Origin: Arabidopsis thaliana
Lineage: Eukaryota > Streptophyta > Magnoliopsida > Brassicales > Brassicaceae
Direction of reading: 5' to 3'
DNA: 64,000 bases
Assembly: GCF_000001735.4 (NCBI RefSeq)
Contig: NC_003076.8
Location: 3,968,001 to 4,032,000, forward strand
Under the pieces are notes generated by a model, which was not told where the DNA came from, made no database searches, and was given only the letters and a program-made list of their open reading frames with translations. Positions within the stretch are counted from its first letter, which is position 1; each line of letters starts with the position of its first letter. Shown here piece after piece: positions 32,890-45,812 of the stretch. Position numbers and translations under genes: made by a program.

Positions 32890-34248
32890 TCAAGTGGTGT
32901 CTTCATCCTCCTTGAGCTTGAATTCTACAGTTTCAAAATGCCATGGCAAAGGCGATGAAGGTAACGAAGAATGGTGATGGCTTAGTGAGTCTGGTGGTGA
33001 GCGCCATTGAGTTGAGCATTCCAGCAGATCGGAAAACTCCTCCATTGGTATCTCTTTGAGTTCATCCCAGCTGTTCTCAGCATCAATCTTAGGCACAAAA
33101 ACAAGTGAAAGAGTCATGAAAGTTGCTCAAAACCGGAGCTACAATACGATGCTATGTGTTTGTCTCCTCTAAACTCTTATGGCATTAACCAACGATCTTA
33201 GAAGAACGATTCTCTTATAACTCAACATAATCAAGATAGAGAAAGACAAGGTAAGGTAAAAGCTAATCTTACCTCTTGAATATTATTGTATTGAGGAACC
33301 CCTTCTTTGATGTTTGTCTCTGAAAAGCAGAACAAAAATTAGGCTTCAGAGAATTAAGCCAAGCAAAGGAAACATAAGATAGAGAAAAAGGGTTCTTTCT
33401 TCATAAGTCATTATTACCATGTCCATGCAGGATGATGTGTTCAGAGAAGTAGCTATCCCACTGGTCTTGTTGTTGTTCTTCAATGCATTTGCTGTGATCA
33501 TGCAAGAAACCTTCCTTTGCTATGTCAAAATCCACTCCCTCAACATCCTTCCTCGTCGTGGATGAAGCTTGAGGTTGCAACTTTGACTTGTTTGTAATGT
33601 CATGGAGAGCCTTGCGGCTTCCGAAACCCGCCCCATTTTTCTTTGGAGCTGCGAGTGAACTCTTACCTTTTCCAGCAGCAACCGCCTCTACAATGTCAAA
33701 AAAAAAAAAAAAAAAGACTTTAGAAACATAATAAGTTGCCAGGAGCTCTACCTCTAGAATTACAGAAATTCTATAAATAAAAACATGTTCCATGGTGAAC
33801 ATACATTCTCATGCTTACACTGATGAATAAAAACATATACAAGATGGACACAAAACAAAACTTAGTTCAAATTTGATCCTAAGCATAATATTGGACATGA
33901 TTATAAATACAGACCCTGAAGCAAATTCATGAATGTATCTCTAAGCAATAATAAGAAGCTCTTAATTCAAGAAACCAAGACCTCTCATATGAATCCAAGA
34001 GAAAAAAAGACAGAAATATTCGCAACTTGGTAGGTCCTTCATGTTTCATTTCTCGTATAGTCTCCAAAGATTTTCCAACCATAGGACAAACGAGTCATCA
34101 CAAAAAAAAACGATTTCTTTGTCCAATAAGATAAAAGGGAGCAAAAAACCCAGAGATTGCAGTGTAGGTAAAAATTACTTTTTCCAAGGGCCGCCAATGC
34201 ATTCTCGTCCTGAAAAATCATCTGCCCGCGAAGAATTGTGTTGGCCAT
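32890..34248 (-). CDS. PANS2: PATRONUS2-type plant securin
   Basis: Four coding exons, 34248-34179, 33687-33418, 33319-33273 and 33087-32890, splice in phase to 194 residues. Visible degrons are a DEN box (D14-E-N16) and a D-box RKALHDITN (R48, L51, N56), the signals for APC/C destruction. The middle is basic and glycine-rich (AAGKGKSS), the C-terminal half acidic ([23 protein letters not shown]). PATRONUS proteins hold separase inactive, protecting centromeric cohesion until anaphase; PANS1 acts mainly in meiosis and PANS2 overlaps in mitosis. I match this locus to PANS2 from the DEN-box plus D-box layout and map position. A leader intron lies at 34368-34254 with acceptor just above the ATG. 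Confidence 0.88.
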
Positions 34249-34253
34249 GCTCA

Positions 34254-34368
34254 CTACATTCAACCAATTTTGGGGGTAAATTTTACATGAACAAGCAGCG
34301 AATGAGTGGGAAATGAAGCAATCTCGATATCAACAAAATCAAACCCAATCACTAAAGATTAGACTCAC
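34254..34368 (-). other. PANS2: Leader intron of the securin gene
   Basis: Minus-strand donor GTGAGT at 34368 and acceptor GAATGTAG ending at 34254, five bases above the ATG. The upstream leader exon runs to about 34.5 kb. An AACGG core of the M-phase MSA element is present on the gene strand near 34583-34587, plausible for a cell-cycle gene. Confidence 0.55.
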
Positions 34369-34369
34369 A

Positions 34370-35001
34370 AGATGCCGATGAGCGGATAGAGAAACTCCAA
34401 ATCAACAGCTAAACAATTTCCCCACCAACCAAAATCCCCAAAAGAGTTGGCAGAAATTAAGAAGAAGAGAGTGATGATAGAGAAACAGCAAGGACTCTGC
34501 TCTAAACGGAAGACGAAGAGAACGAATCTGCTGCGATTTAGGGTATGCAGAATTTCAAACGAACAGAGAGAGAGAGAGCGGTCCGTTTATTTGTAACATT
34601 TTCAAATTCTTTACTCCCTTTTTTTTTTTGCAGCATCGTGATCAACGAGGCGCAAGGATGTTTTAATGGCTAATGGCTTTGCATAACTTTTACAGTGTTA
34701 ATTTAAGTTAGTTACTTCTTTTATTTTCTCCTATTTTGCATCTTTCCAATTTTTATGCAGAAAGTAAAACATCTGTCTTGAGACTCATAACGACATCTCA
34801 AATATTTTAATTTTTTGGACCAAAACGATATCTCAAATATATTGGTCACTGTCTCAAGCGAAAAAGAAAACACAAATTAAGACCCATAACGATTCAGAAT
34901 GAAGAGAGGAGGCAAGATTTCATGGTATATACATAAAATAATATATATCTGGTGGTGGCACTGACTGACTGGTTCAAGTGTGTTCTTTAAACATTGAGAG
35001 A
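34370..35001. other. Securin promoter/leader and SEC10 3' tail
   Basis: About 630 bp. The left half holds the securin leader exon and promoter with a GA run near 34567-34578; the right half holds the SEC10 3' untranslated region. No additional gene seen. Confidence 0.5.
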
Positions 35002-38000
35002 TCAGCTCAAGCTTGGCCACAAGGAGCTGAGTTTTGTTGCCAGCTTCGCACTCTTATAGTCCTCCCTCAGTTGAATAAACCTGCACATTATTCTCAACTC
35101 TTTATTTCATCATTTTTATTCTTTCTATTTTATCCTTTATAATCTCTTTCTATTCTTACCTTTGTGCGTCTTTGCGAATGCTTGGACTTCCCTCGAACAA
35201 TGTTGGCAGACTATCTGGAGCAACTATGAAAACATTCGCTATTCTGCACTCACAAAAAGTGATTACAATAAATAATAATAAGAAGAAGAAGAATTAAAGT
35301 GACAAGAGAGTCTCAAGATTGTTATTTACATTCCCAGAAGCTCAAATTTCTCATCCACAGATGGAGCACCGAAGCTTTTAACAAATCCTACATACTCGTT
35401 TAAGTCACGCTTCAGCCGCAGTCCTCCACTGTCAACCCAAGTGTTAGTAATCATAAAAACAGAACCAAGGTTTATTCACTCAGACCTAATTTTGCAATGG
35501 ATCTTTTATTTAATGTGGTCAAGACTTTGATTTGATCCGACAAAACATTTATACCAAGAGGTGCGAATCAAACATTGCATTCATGTCAGATCAGAGTGAA
35601 AACTCAGAGATAGCAAATTTGGAATGGTTATCTATGTTTGATTTATTAGGGCCCTGAATCTCATTTTCGGTTATTCTGCAGATGCGATTTTAGTAAGGAA
35701 AAGAGAAAACATACAAAGAGCTGAAATCATACCTGGGATTGAAAGTGAACTTCTGCCAGTGTGTTAGTAGCAGTTTTTCTAACCTATTTCCCTGAAAATG
35801 ATAAAGAAAACTTAATTCAAATCCTCATCCTTCTCTATATGATGCATAAATTATAAATTATTTTTTTTAACTATTTATTTTGAAGTCACCACAGTAGTGG
35901 AAAACAAGATTGAGTTGCTTTTTAATTGGATCATTCATTTGTTAAAGACTGCCATTTCATAGGCAAAAAGATGGCAGTATATGGAAAAGTCGAAGTTATC
36001 ACACAGGAACTTAAGCTTAGAATGTTTCTTTTTCTTCTCTAATCCGTCGTTGGACAAAGCAATAAAAAGCAAAGGCCAGGGCGAATAAATACTTCGAACA
36101 GATCAAATAGTAACCAAAAGGCTTAACGAAATCTGTGGTGAGAAAGAAATCATACCAGTTCAGTCAGGAAGGCTTGCTTATTAAGACCTTCCAAGGCAGT
36201 GAAAGCAGACTCAAGTACCCGGGAAAGATAAGCCACGACCCTAAACAAGAGAAAAAATCAGATAAAAGAATAGCACAGTGTTGAGACGTGATCAATAGAT
36301 ATTTTGTAAAATGGTTCAGAAATCTACTAAGTATAACTACAGATAAGCACTTCTGGCTTATCAAACTAAAAAAAAAAAAAGGTGAAGCCTTTAACCTTAT
36401 GCAGGCATTTGTTGGACGGTGGTCAGAAGCAATTCCATCATCAGTTGATCTATAATCAGTAGACTTCTGCTCAGATGAAAGTAGCCTATCAACCTGAAAA
36501 AGACCATATTAGAGTCCTTAAAATGAGGGGAAAGAAAATATTAAGCATGACTCCTAAACCTGTTCAGGGTTGAACCTCATGGCTCTGTTTGTAATGTACA
36601 CAAAAAAGAACTAACCTCAGCCATCACAGTTTCAATGCACTGCTGAAGTCCTTTATAAGCAGCTGCCTCTGCTTTGGACAGAGCAGTTGACATTTCTTCA
36701 CATGAAGCAGCATGTGCACCATCCACTGGTAGGAGAAGCCGAGATATAGAATTTGCAAAATACTGGAAAAGAAAATTAGATGATTATAGAATTTTCATTG
36801 TAGAAGATTGGGTCAAACTATTTGAATACTTTAATAGTTGAGTAGGAGAAGCCTTCTCAGATGAAATAATTGAAACGAACTGATAACCATAAAAGTAATC
36901 CAACATGCCTGCTGAACTATAGCAACACTGCTACCGCAACGTTGCACAGCAACCATGAAGGATTTAAAGCTACTTTCACCAGCAGCAGCAGCAGCTTCTG
37001 CCTGAGAAACAATCAAAGAAACTATAATTAACTCCACATAACAATAGCATTTCAAATAGTGAGAAATAGAAAAGAGAAGGAATTACAGCAGAAGCAGCTG
37101 CAGCAGCTACTCTTCTGCCCAAAACAAATCTCTCCCTCAATGCTGCAGCTTCAGACAGGCTATCCCTTGCCCGTTCAAGTCCCTCAGTTATGTATACGCT
37201 CACCTGCAAGAACTCATCATTGCATCAGCTCTATTAATATGAATGACTCTAGAATCTCATGAACAGCATACCTGGTCTAGCAGGCAAGTAAATATAGCTT
37301 TAACATTGGCTGCAAGTGTGGCTGGCTGCACAAAAAAATAATTATAAATATCAGATATGCAATCCCAGATATTAAAGTTTACTTACTGTTAGATAATTCA
37401 GCCAAAATCAATATTTTAGATTATTTCTTTGTCAATATCCTATTCCGACATCTTTTCTCAAAATTCACAGCAACTAACTTATTTTGGAAAAGTTTCTCAT
37501 AAATTGCTAAGTTCAGTAACCTGAGATGAAAACAATGTGCATCTGGTTATTGCTTCTTCATTCCATCGAACAAAATCTGTGACAACGGTGACTGATATCT
37601 GCTGCAGAGATGATGATATTGAAGCACCCTTAGAGCGTCCTATTGTCCCAGATGACTCTGAGACTTGCTGACTCTCAGCACGCAATTCTTCCATCTGTAG
37701 AGAAAACCTCAAATCTAAGCACTTCACATTAATGAACAACATAACAACTAATTTCAATCAGAAAATTGAAATAACCATATCAAACCTTTGCTTGATATAG
37801 TTGTTTTAAGGAGGCCCGCTCATGCTCAGGGTATTCATCCTTGTGCGAGGAAAACAAGGACTCTGTCAAATCTGCACAGTCAAAATATAGAGTTGTCAGC
37901 ACCAACGAAAGTTTGCATGACAAAACAAAACTTCTATCATTAAAAAAAACGACCTTCAACATCCAGGTCACCACATCCAACAGCTCGGAGGTCTTTAGCA

Positions 38001-40445
38001 AGTTCTTGTGTTCTCTCATATGCAACTGCTAACATTCTAAGGTACTAAAGACAAAAATTAAGAGTTAACTTTCTTATACCAATCCTACTACGAAGATAGC
38101 AAAAGAAAGAGATAAAGAGGTATCTACACACTAGTAACAGTCCGCCTTCTTGCACAGGTGGTGGACTCATAAGAGAGGGCTTCGCCAAAATTTTGTCTAG
38201 AATACCTGTGACACGCTGCTCCAGAACTCTCTGCGTAAAATACACGAAGAGTTGGTATAGCTTATCCATATGCCGGGTTAACACTACAGTGTCCAAATTA
38301 TCGGTGCCAGTTACCTGAACTAAGATCGCCATAACTTCATTTGGAGTCGGGAAAACAGCTGTAATGGTCGCTGCTTCTTTGCGTACGGTGTCTACACATA
38401 AGAAGTAACAAAATATATGAATCAGCATAGAAGCATGTTTCAAGTATTGCATCCAGATCAATGACCTTCAAACCTGTAATTTCCTTGAATAAAGCAGAAA
38501 GTCCACGGGCAACATTGCTAGGACTAGGCTGAGAACCATGGTCACCAAGAACCAACCTAATGTCTGAATTCATGACTTCCACATCAATAAACATTGGACG
38601 TGTAGCCACATAATGTTGCATAGCACTTGTACCCCTGTTAAACTGAAAATCAAGAAGAAAAAATACTAAGTATCAAGAACCATATGTACAAGAGGAGAAC
38701 TAGACATCCATTCCTTCTGTGACAGCTTTATGTAGAATTAACCAGGATGTAATCACTCGATACGTAAGGAAGGCCTTCGCTCGGATCTTAGATAAAAGAA
38801 CAGGTTTTCCTACTGAATTGTAAAGGGGCATGCTGCAGAATAAAGCATTCACCTGTGACAAAATCTTAGCGCATTCTGACATGGTTGATAAATCTCTCCG
38901 CTGTGATGCAGCATCAAAACGAGATAAAAGCCTGTTCTCCAATTCTACAGCATCATACTCAAATGTCACAAAGAAAAAGTTGAACATACAATAATCCTCT
39001 TCAGTAAATATACAGAAAACACAGTATAAACGAATTAGTTTACCATTACAGTAATCCTGAAGATTAGCAACTGCAACTTCCAGTCCTCGGCCAGGGGTAG
39101 CATTTCCTGCAGCTGCACTCGCACCTTGCCTTCCAATGTCTTCCTCAGCAAAGGATCCTGATATCGACAAGGAGAGCATGGAAATCAATTGCAGCCTAAT
39201 TTAACTGTAAATTTTCATTGTTTCTTTTTGGTTTTAGTAAAGTTTCGTTGTTGGAGAGTTAAATTCTTAGTTGTTAACAAATGATAGATAAAAAGTTGTT
39301 CTAACACTCCAGACAAATTTCAAGTAACATAAAGCTATCACATCATACGTAATTTCTGAGCGATAGAAGCAGCCTCAGCTACGCGGCTATCATCAGAAAA
39401 CAAAGCGGAAAGCTCCATAAGATCCCCTGGGCTGCCGTTGAACTCCATTAGGTACTGCATTTGTTGAACAAGGATTACTTTAAGCATTCATCTAACTAAA
39501 TATGTGACCAACCTTGCAACATAGATGCACACTTACCTTTATAAGATCTATCGTCTGGCTAGCAGTTTCCCGCTGAGCATCTGCACTCTGACAAAGGAAG
39601 CATGGGTTAATATTGGATAGACCACCAGATAGTTGGTTATAAGCAAGGTAAATTTTACCTGCAAATGATCTCCTATTTTTGCAGCGGTCTGTCCAACACT
39701 TGAAATACGACCGTCCAACCTTGCAAAGCTCTCAAACAGACCGTCCACACCCTTCTCTATCTAGAAAGAGAATTCAATTACCATTTGAAGAAATGATCGG
39801 GGTGTCAGTTATTCATCAGGTAGTGATCCATGTACCCAAGGAATTTAATCAAACTAATAGTATTAGTCTGCCAACCTCAGTCAGTGTCTTCCGGTGTTTA
39901 GAATCTTGGGTTGAAACTTCCTTCTTTAGTGTATTGAGCCTTCCATCAACCTTCCAAAATAATTAACAAAAACCTCAGATATCGGAACGATGAAAAGATA
40001 AAACAAGGGCTAGTCATCGATGTAGACGCAAGACACTCACCTGCTTCCGAAGATCAACTAACTCCTTGCAAGCATCTTTGAACAGAGACAAAAGACCATC
40101 TACTTCAGGAAAAAAAGGAGCAGAGGACAAAGGAGCAGACTGTCCACGTAAATGCCCATTTGTCAAACCATCAACTCCAGCAATGTTGCCATGGCCATCC
40201 CCAGAATCTGCTTCTTCGTCTAGGAAAGACGGCAAGAGGTCGTTTACCAGGTTCCCAAATAATGCATCAAATGAAAAATCACCCTGTCAGTGACAAAAAA
40301 AAAAAAATCAATATCCCTTATGATTCAAAAGTGAAAAAACATAAGCAACTGAAAACCTCACCTTAAAGTCTTCAATGTCAAGAATCAGAGGAACAGAGTT
40401 AACAGAGGATGATCTGGGTCCTCTTGCTCTGATTCCTTCTGTCAT
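35002..40445 (-). CDS. SEC10: Exocyst complex subunit SEC10
   Basis: Twenty-four coding exons (40445-40362, 40283-40041, 39950-39876, 39760-39659, 39587-39537, 39454-39349, 39157-39044, 38944-38853, 38642-38474, 38391-38315, 38230-38132, 38044-37954, 37871-37786, 37694-37521, 37325-37272, 37203-37087, 37001-36909, 36762-36616, 36493-36396, 36240-36156, 35791-35733, 35428-35330, 35243-35160, 35080-35002) give 825 residues, all phases fit. SEC10 is a core tether of secretory vesicles to the plasma membrane, working with SEC15 and EXO84. The N-terminal third is coiled coil, the rest helical rods; an Ala-rich patch ([18 protein letters not shown]) is near 520. Exon 17 ends at a GC donor. The ATG abuts its acceptor; a leader intron lies above. 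Published work reports a near-identical tandem copy hidden in the reference. Confidence 0.95.
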
Positions 40446-40694
40446 CTGATAAAATGGAAAATTCAAAGAATTGAAGAATCAAGTCTGACAGATCATATAT
40501 GAAACATTCAATAAATAGCAGAAAGAGATGCGTATGATTCTGGATTCTTCAATGATACTACACTAGCGTAAATCTTCTAAGTTAAGTCATCACCGGTAAT
40601 CGCTGTTTACTCCGCCGAATGCAACAAAATTTAGAACCTATAGATGACCAATCGCGCACACGGGAAAGGAAAAATGTAATATGGAGCAACTTAC
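40446..40694 (-). other. SEC10: Leader intron of SEC10
   Basis: Donor GTAAGT starting at 40694 and acceptor ATTTTATCAG ending at 40446, directly against the initiator ATG. The leader exon continues to about 40.8 kb. Confidence 0.65.
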
Positions 40695-42687
<1,993 letters not shown>

Positions 42688-42947
42688 AGTTCATCCTCAA
42701 CTTAACACCTTAAAACAGTTGCATCTCTTCTAATTTTCTAGTATGGAATAAAACTATATTTAACGCTGAAGTAATAATAAAGTTTTCTGTTTGATGCTTC
42801 CTCAATCAGTTCTGTTGTTTAGCTTTTCATAGTAAAACAGGAATTACATAATTTTCCTTAATAAAGACATTCTTTGAAGGACACAAAGAAACTAAACAGA
42901 CTCACTGAAAATAAGGGAAACATGTACATGTATGGGTTCTTTCCTCC

Positions 42948-43950
42948 TTAGCTGCGTAATATGGCTGCAGCAATACCAGCAACAACCCCTACAGCAGTAA
43001 CAGCAATTCCAACGCCAATCACACCATCTGATTTCAAAAATCAAAAGAGAGTTAAGAAAAAGCAGCTGAAGATTCTAATGGACGATGTGTGGACAGTTGA
43101 CACAATAGTACCTTTCACAATACGGTCCTCTATAGCCTTTTTGAGTGCCTGAGCCTGTCCGGACTCCGGTTCAACCTAAAACCACAGAAAGAAAAAGAAG
43201 GCATTGTAGAATACATCAACAATAAGATATTCAGGAGTTATCCATGGAACAGATGATCAAACCTCCAAACACCGTTCTATACAATCCCGGCTTCTTGAAA
43301 AGTCACCGCTTCGATAGTAACCAAGAGCAAGGAGATATAGCTTCTCCCTAAGTTTCATTGCACTTGTATCATTAACCACCAAAGCTGCGAAAACAAAGCA
43401 AAACACTTTGCTAAGATCAAACCAGTCATATGGATCAAAGCATCCACCTTTTGGAAGAACAATAGGCAGCTGAAGATTCCATAGAAAGTGTGAACATAAG
43501 CTATTACCTTCAAGCATTGCAATCCCACGCTGAATATCCGAAGGCATCTTTGAATGAACAAGAGCCCATGAAAGACGCATAATGCATTCCTTCTTACGTC
43601 CTTCGTCTTGAGCCTCTGCAAGTTCTTTCTCACATCCCTGAGAACGATGTCAATTCCTTACAAAATTATGTATGCATGCCAAAATTCAGGCCAAACACAA
43701 AAAAATTCTTTACAAGGACAAGCAACGCAAGAGAATCCAAAATCCGATGAAGGAGATATTAAAACAATTGGAAATTTGTGATTCGAGGTTCCTGTGCGTG
43801 TCAAGTTGAGGAACATAAAAGGTGGTGAATCATAAAACTTACGGAGATGATGTCGGAATCGCACAAGGGAAACTCATCGGCGGAAGCAGAAGCAGCGCCG
43901 GAGAAGAAGTCTGAGACGGAATCGAAAACCTTCCCTATCGCCGCGTCCAT
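42948..43950 (-). CDS. FIS1B: FIS1B mitochondrial/peroxisomal fission protein (BIGYIN-type)
   Basis: Five exons, 43950-43843, 43637-43508, 43384-43263, 43175-43112 and 43027-42948, give 167 residues. The core is a TPR-like helical bundle (SWALVHSKMPSDIQRGIAML and LYLLALGYYRSGDFSRSRDC). The C terminus is a tail anchor of about 20 Gly/Ala/Val residues (146-164) followed by L-R-S, typical for tail-anchored insertion into the outer membranes of mitochondria and peroxisomes. FIS1 helps recruit dynamin-related proteins for organelle division. An in-frame upstream frame exists, but the ATG at 43950 gives the known length and a sensible start (M-D-A-A-I-G-K). Confidence 0.94.
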
Positions 43951-45812
43951 TTTTCCTGTCGCAGCTTCAAGATATTTCAGAGTATTCTTCTCGTTGGCTT
44001 TGACGATGATCCTCCCCTTGTGCTCAGCTATTTTTCTTTGACGAAGACCAGTCCAGAAATTTGACGGCAATAAAATTTTTGCGTAAATTTAGAGATTTTT
44101 TAAATTAATTTAGAATTTTAGGTGGATATTGTTATTAATTTATTATCATATTAATGTTTTCTTTATAAAGATAATATTGGTTTAACAAAAAAAAAAAAAA
44201 AATTGACAGAGTGAATTGCAAAACAAACATTTGATAAAATAATTAACAAACTAACACTATAATTTTAAAAATGTAGTAACTAACTATAAAGGGTAATTAT
44301 TGACCAAATTGGTTTTGGTGGAGGTGATAGTGACTGGACGCGGTGGTGGCCGGAGGTGGTGGTGGTCAGAGATGGTGGTGGCCGGAAGTGGTTGTGATTG
44401 AGAATGATGGTGGCCGAGGGTAGTGGCCGGAATTTGTGGTGGCCGGAGGTGGTTATGGCTGGAAGTGGTGGTAGCCGAAGGTTGTGGTGGTCGGAAATAG
44501 TGGCCGGAGGTGATGGTGGCCGGACGTGGTGGTGAACGGTGGTGGTGACTGGACGTTGTCGTGGACGAAGGTGGTGGCCGGAGGTGGTGGTGGCCAAAAG
44601 TGGTAATAGTGATGGTTTTTAAAAGGATAAAAATGTATTGATATATATTATACTCACAATATCATATAATTTTTTTTTTTGGTTAGTTATCTAATTTATA
44701 AATTTTTGTATGTTATATTAATTTCTCTTTCTCAAACCTTTTTTTTACTAGGAATTGTATTGATAATCAAAATATAAATCCAAACTCTATTTCATATTAA
44801 TGATATTTACCTTTTAGCAAAAACAAAAACATCAAATCTTCATGAGTTTTTATACTAATTTGTCCATCATGCATTCATTCCGTCATGCTTTATCTCCACT
44901 AGGAATTTTTAGTTAGGAGAAATTGCAGATTGGTTAGAGAATGACATTCGAGAGTAAGATTGGTGGATATATATACTTTCGAAACTAACAAAGAGAGTAT
45001 TTATCGAATATTGACAAACATGAACAAACTAGCACAAATGTACCTCTAAAAAGAGAATAAGATGAAAAAACAAAATTAGGACAACATTTCCATGTGTCAA
45101 ATCTTTATTGTAGTTGTATACAAATGTGTTTCTTAGAATAATATTTTGAAATTATACAACACATATATTAACATAAAATATCCATTAATTATAACATAAA
45201 TTATATCAACAAATTTAACATTTTAGTTAATAATATTTACCAATTTTTATTTATTTTACTTATATATTTATATAAATTAAATTATTTGAATACTTGGAAA
45301 ATAATAAACTGTACATCAAGAAATCAATCACACATGTAATGACATAGTTGTAACTTGTTAGTTAGAGTACCAATTCATATAAATAAGGTAAAAAAACAGG
45401 CAAACATATCACAATATACATATCACACATCCTTTGACCATAAATAAGAAAAAAAGGTGAAAAAAAAAGAGTAGTGTGGGAGGGGGGAGAGAGAGAGAGA
45501 GAGATGGCCTTCTCTTCCTAACATTGACCAACCCGTCTTTGTTTCTTCTCATCATCACTGAGAGAATTCGTTAAGACGTTTCGTTTCTCTGTAGAAGAAG
45601 AATTCTCTTTCTACTTTTTTTTCTTTGCTTCCGAGAATTAAGAAGAGAGAGAATCTCTGTCCTTGTCTCTCTCTCCTTGCACGTTGCAAGCGTTTCTAGA
45701 ATAAAGTGAAAACCCAGCGCTTCTCCTTTTTTTTTTGCAATCCAGAGAGACTTTGGCTATGGGTTTTCTTTGATTCGCTTGTATCGTGAAGCGAGAGCAA
45801 GCTTTTGTAGCA
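43951..45812. other. Divergent spacer with G-rich minisatellite; leader of the PHD gene
   Basis: Holds the FIS1B promoter, the minisatellite at 44311-44620, 44.7-45.4 kb of very AT-rich DNA, and the PHD-gene leader from about 45.5 kb. That leader has a (GA)n run at about 45488-45503 and two minimal uORFs (45504-45521 and 45759-45773). Confidence 0.55.
44311..44620 (+). repeat. Degenerate G-rich minisatellite (GGTGGTGGCCGGA units)
   Basis: About 300 bp of imperfect 18-27-bp units built on GGTGGTGGCCGGA, roughly fifteen copies, strongly strand-biased (G on +, C on -). Because the units are mostly multiples of three it keeps a long frame open on the minus strand with a His/Pro/Thr-rich translation, but no start context or domain supports a gene. 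Confidence 0.8.

Noticed and set aside
43951..44070. Upstream in-frame extension of FIS1B
   Set aside because: The ATG at 43950 gives the known 167-residue protein; the extension looks like leader.
44280..44597. 105-codon His/Pro/Thr-rich minus-strand ORF
   Set aside because: Explained by the triplet-like periodicity of the GGTGGTGGCCGGA minisatellite; no start context or domain.
45786..45812. Start of the PHD protein at an upstream GTG
   Set aside because: Non-AUG; the ATG at 45813 begins the Tudor-like domain properly.
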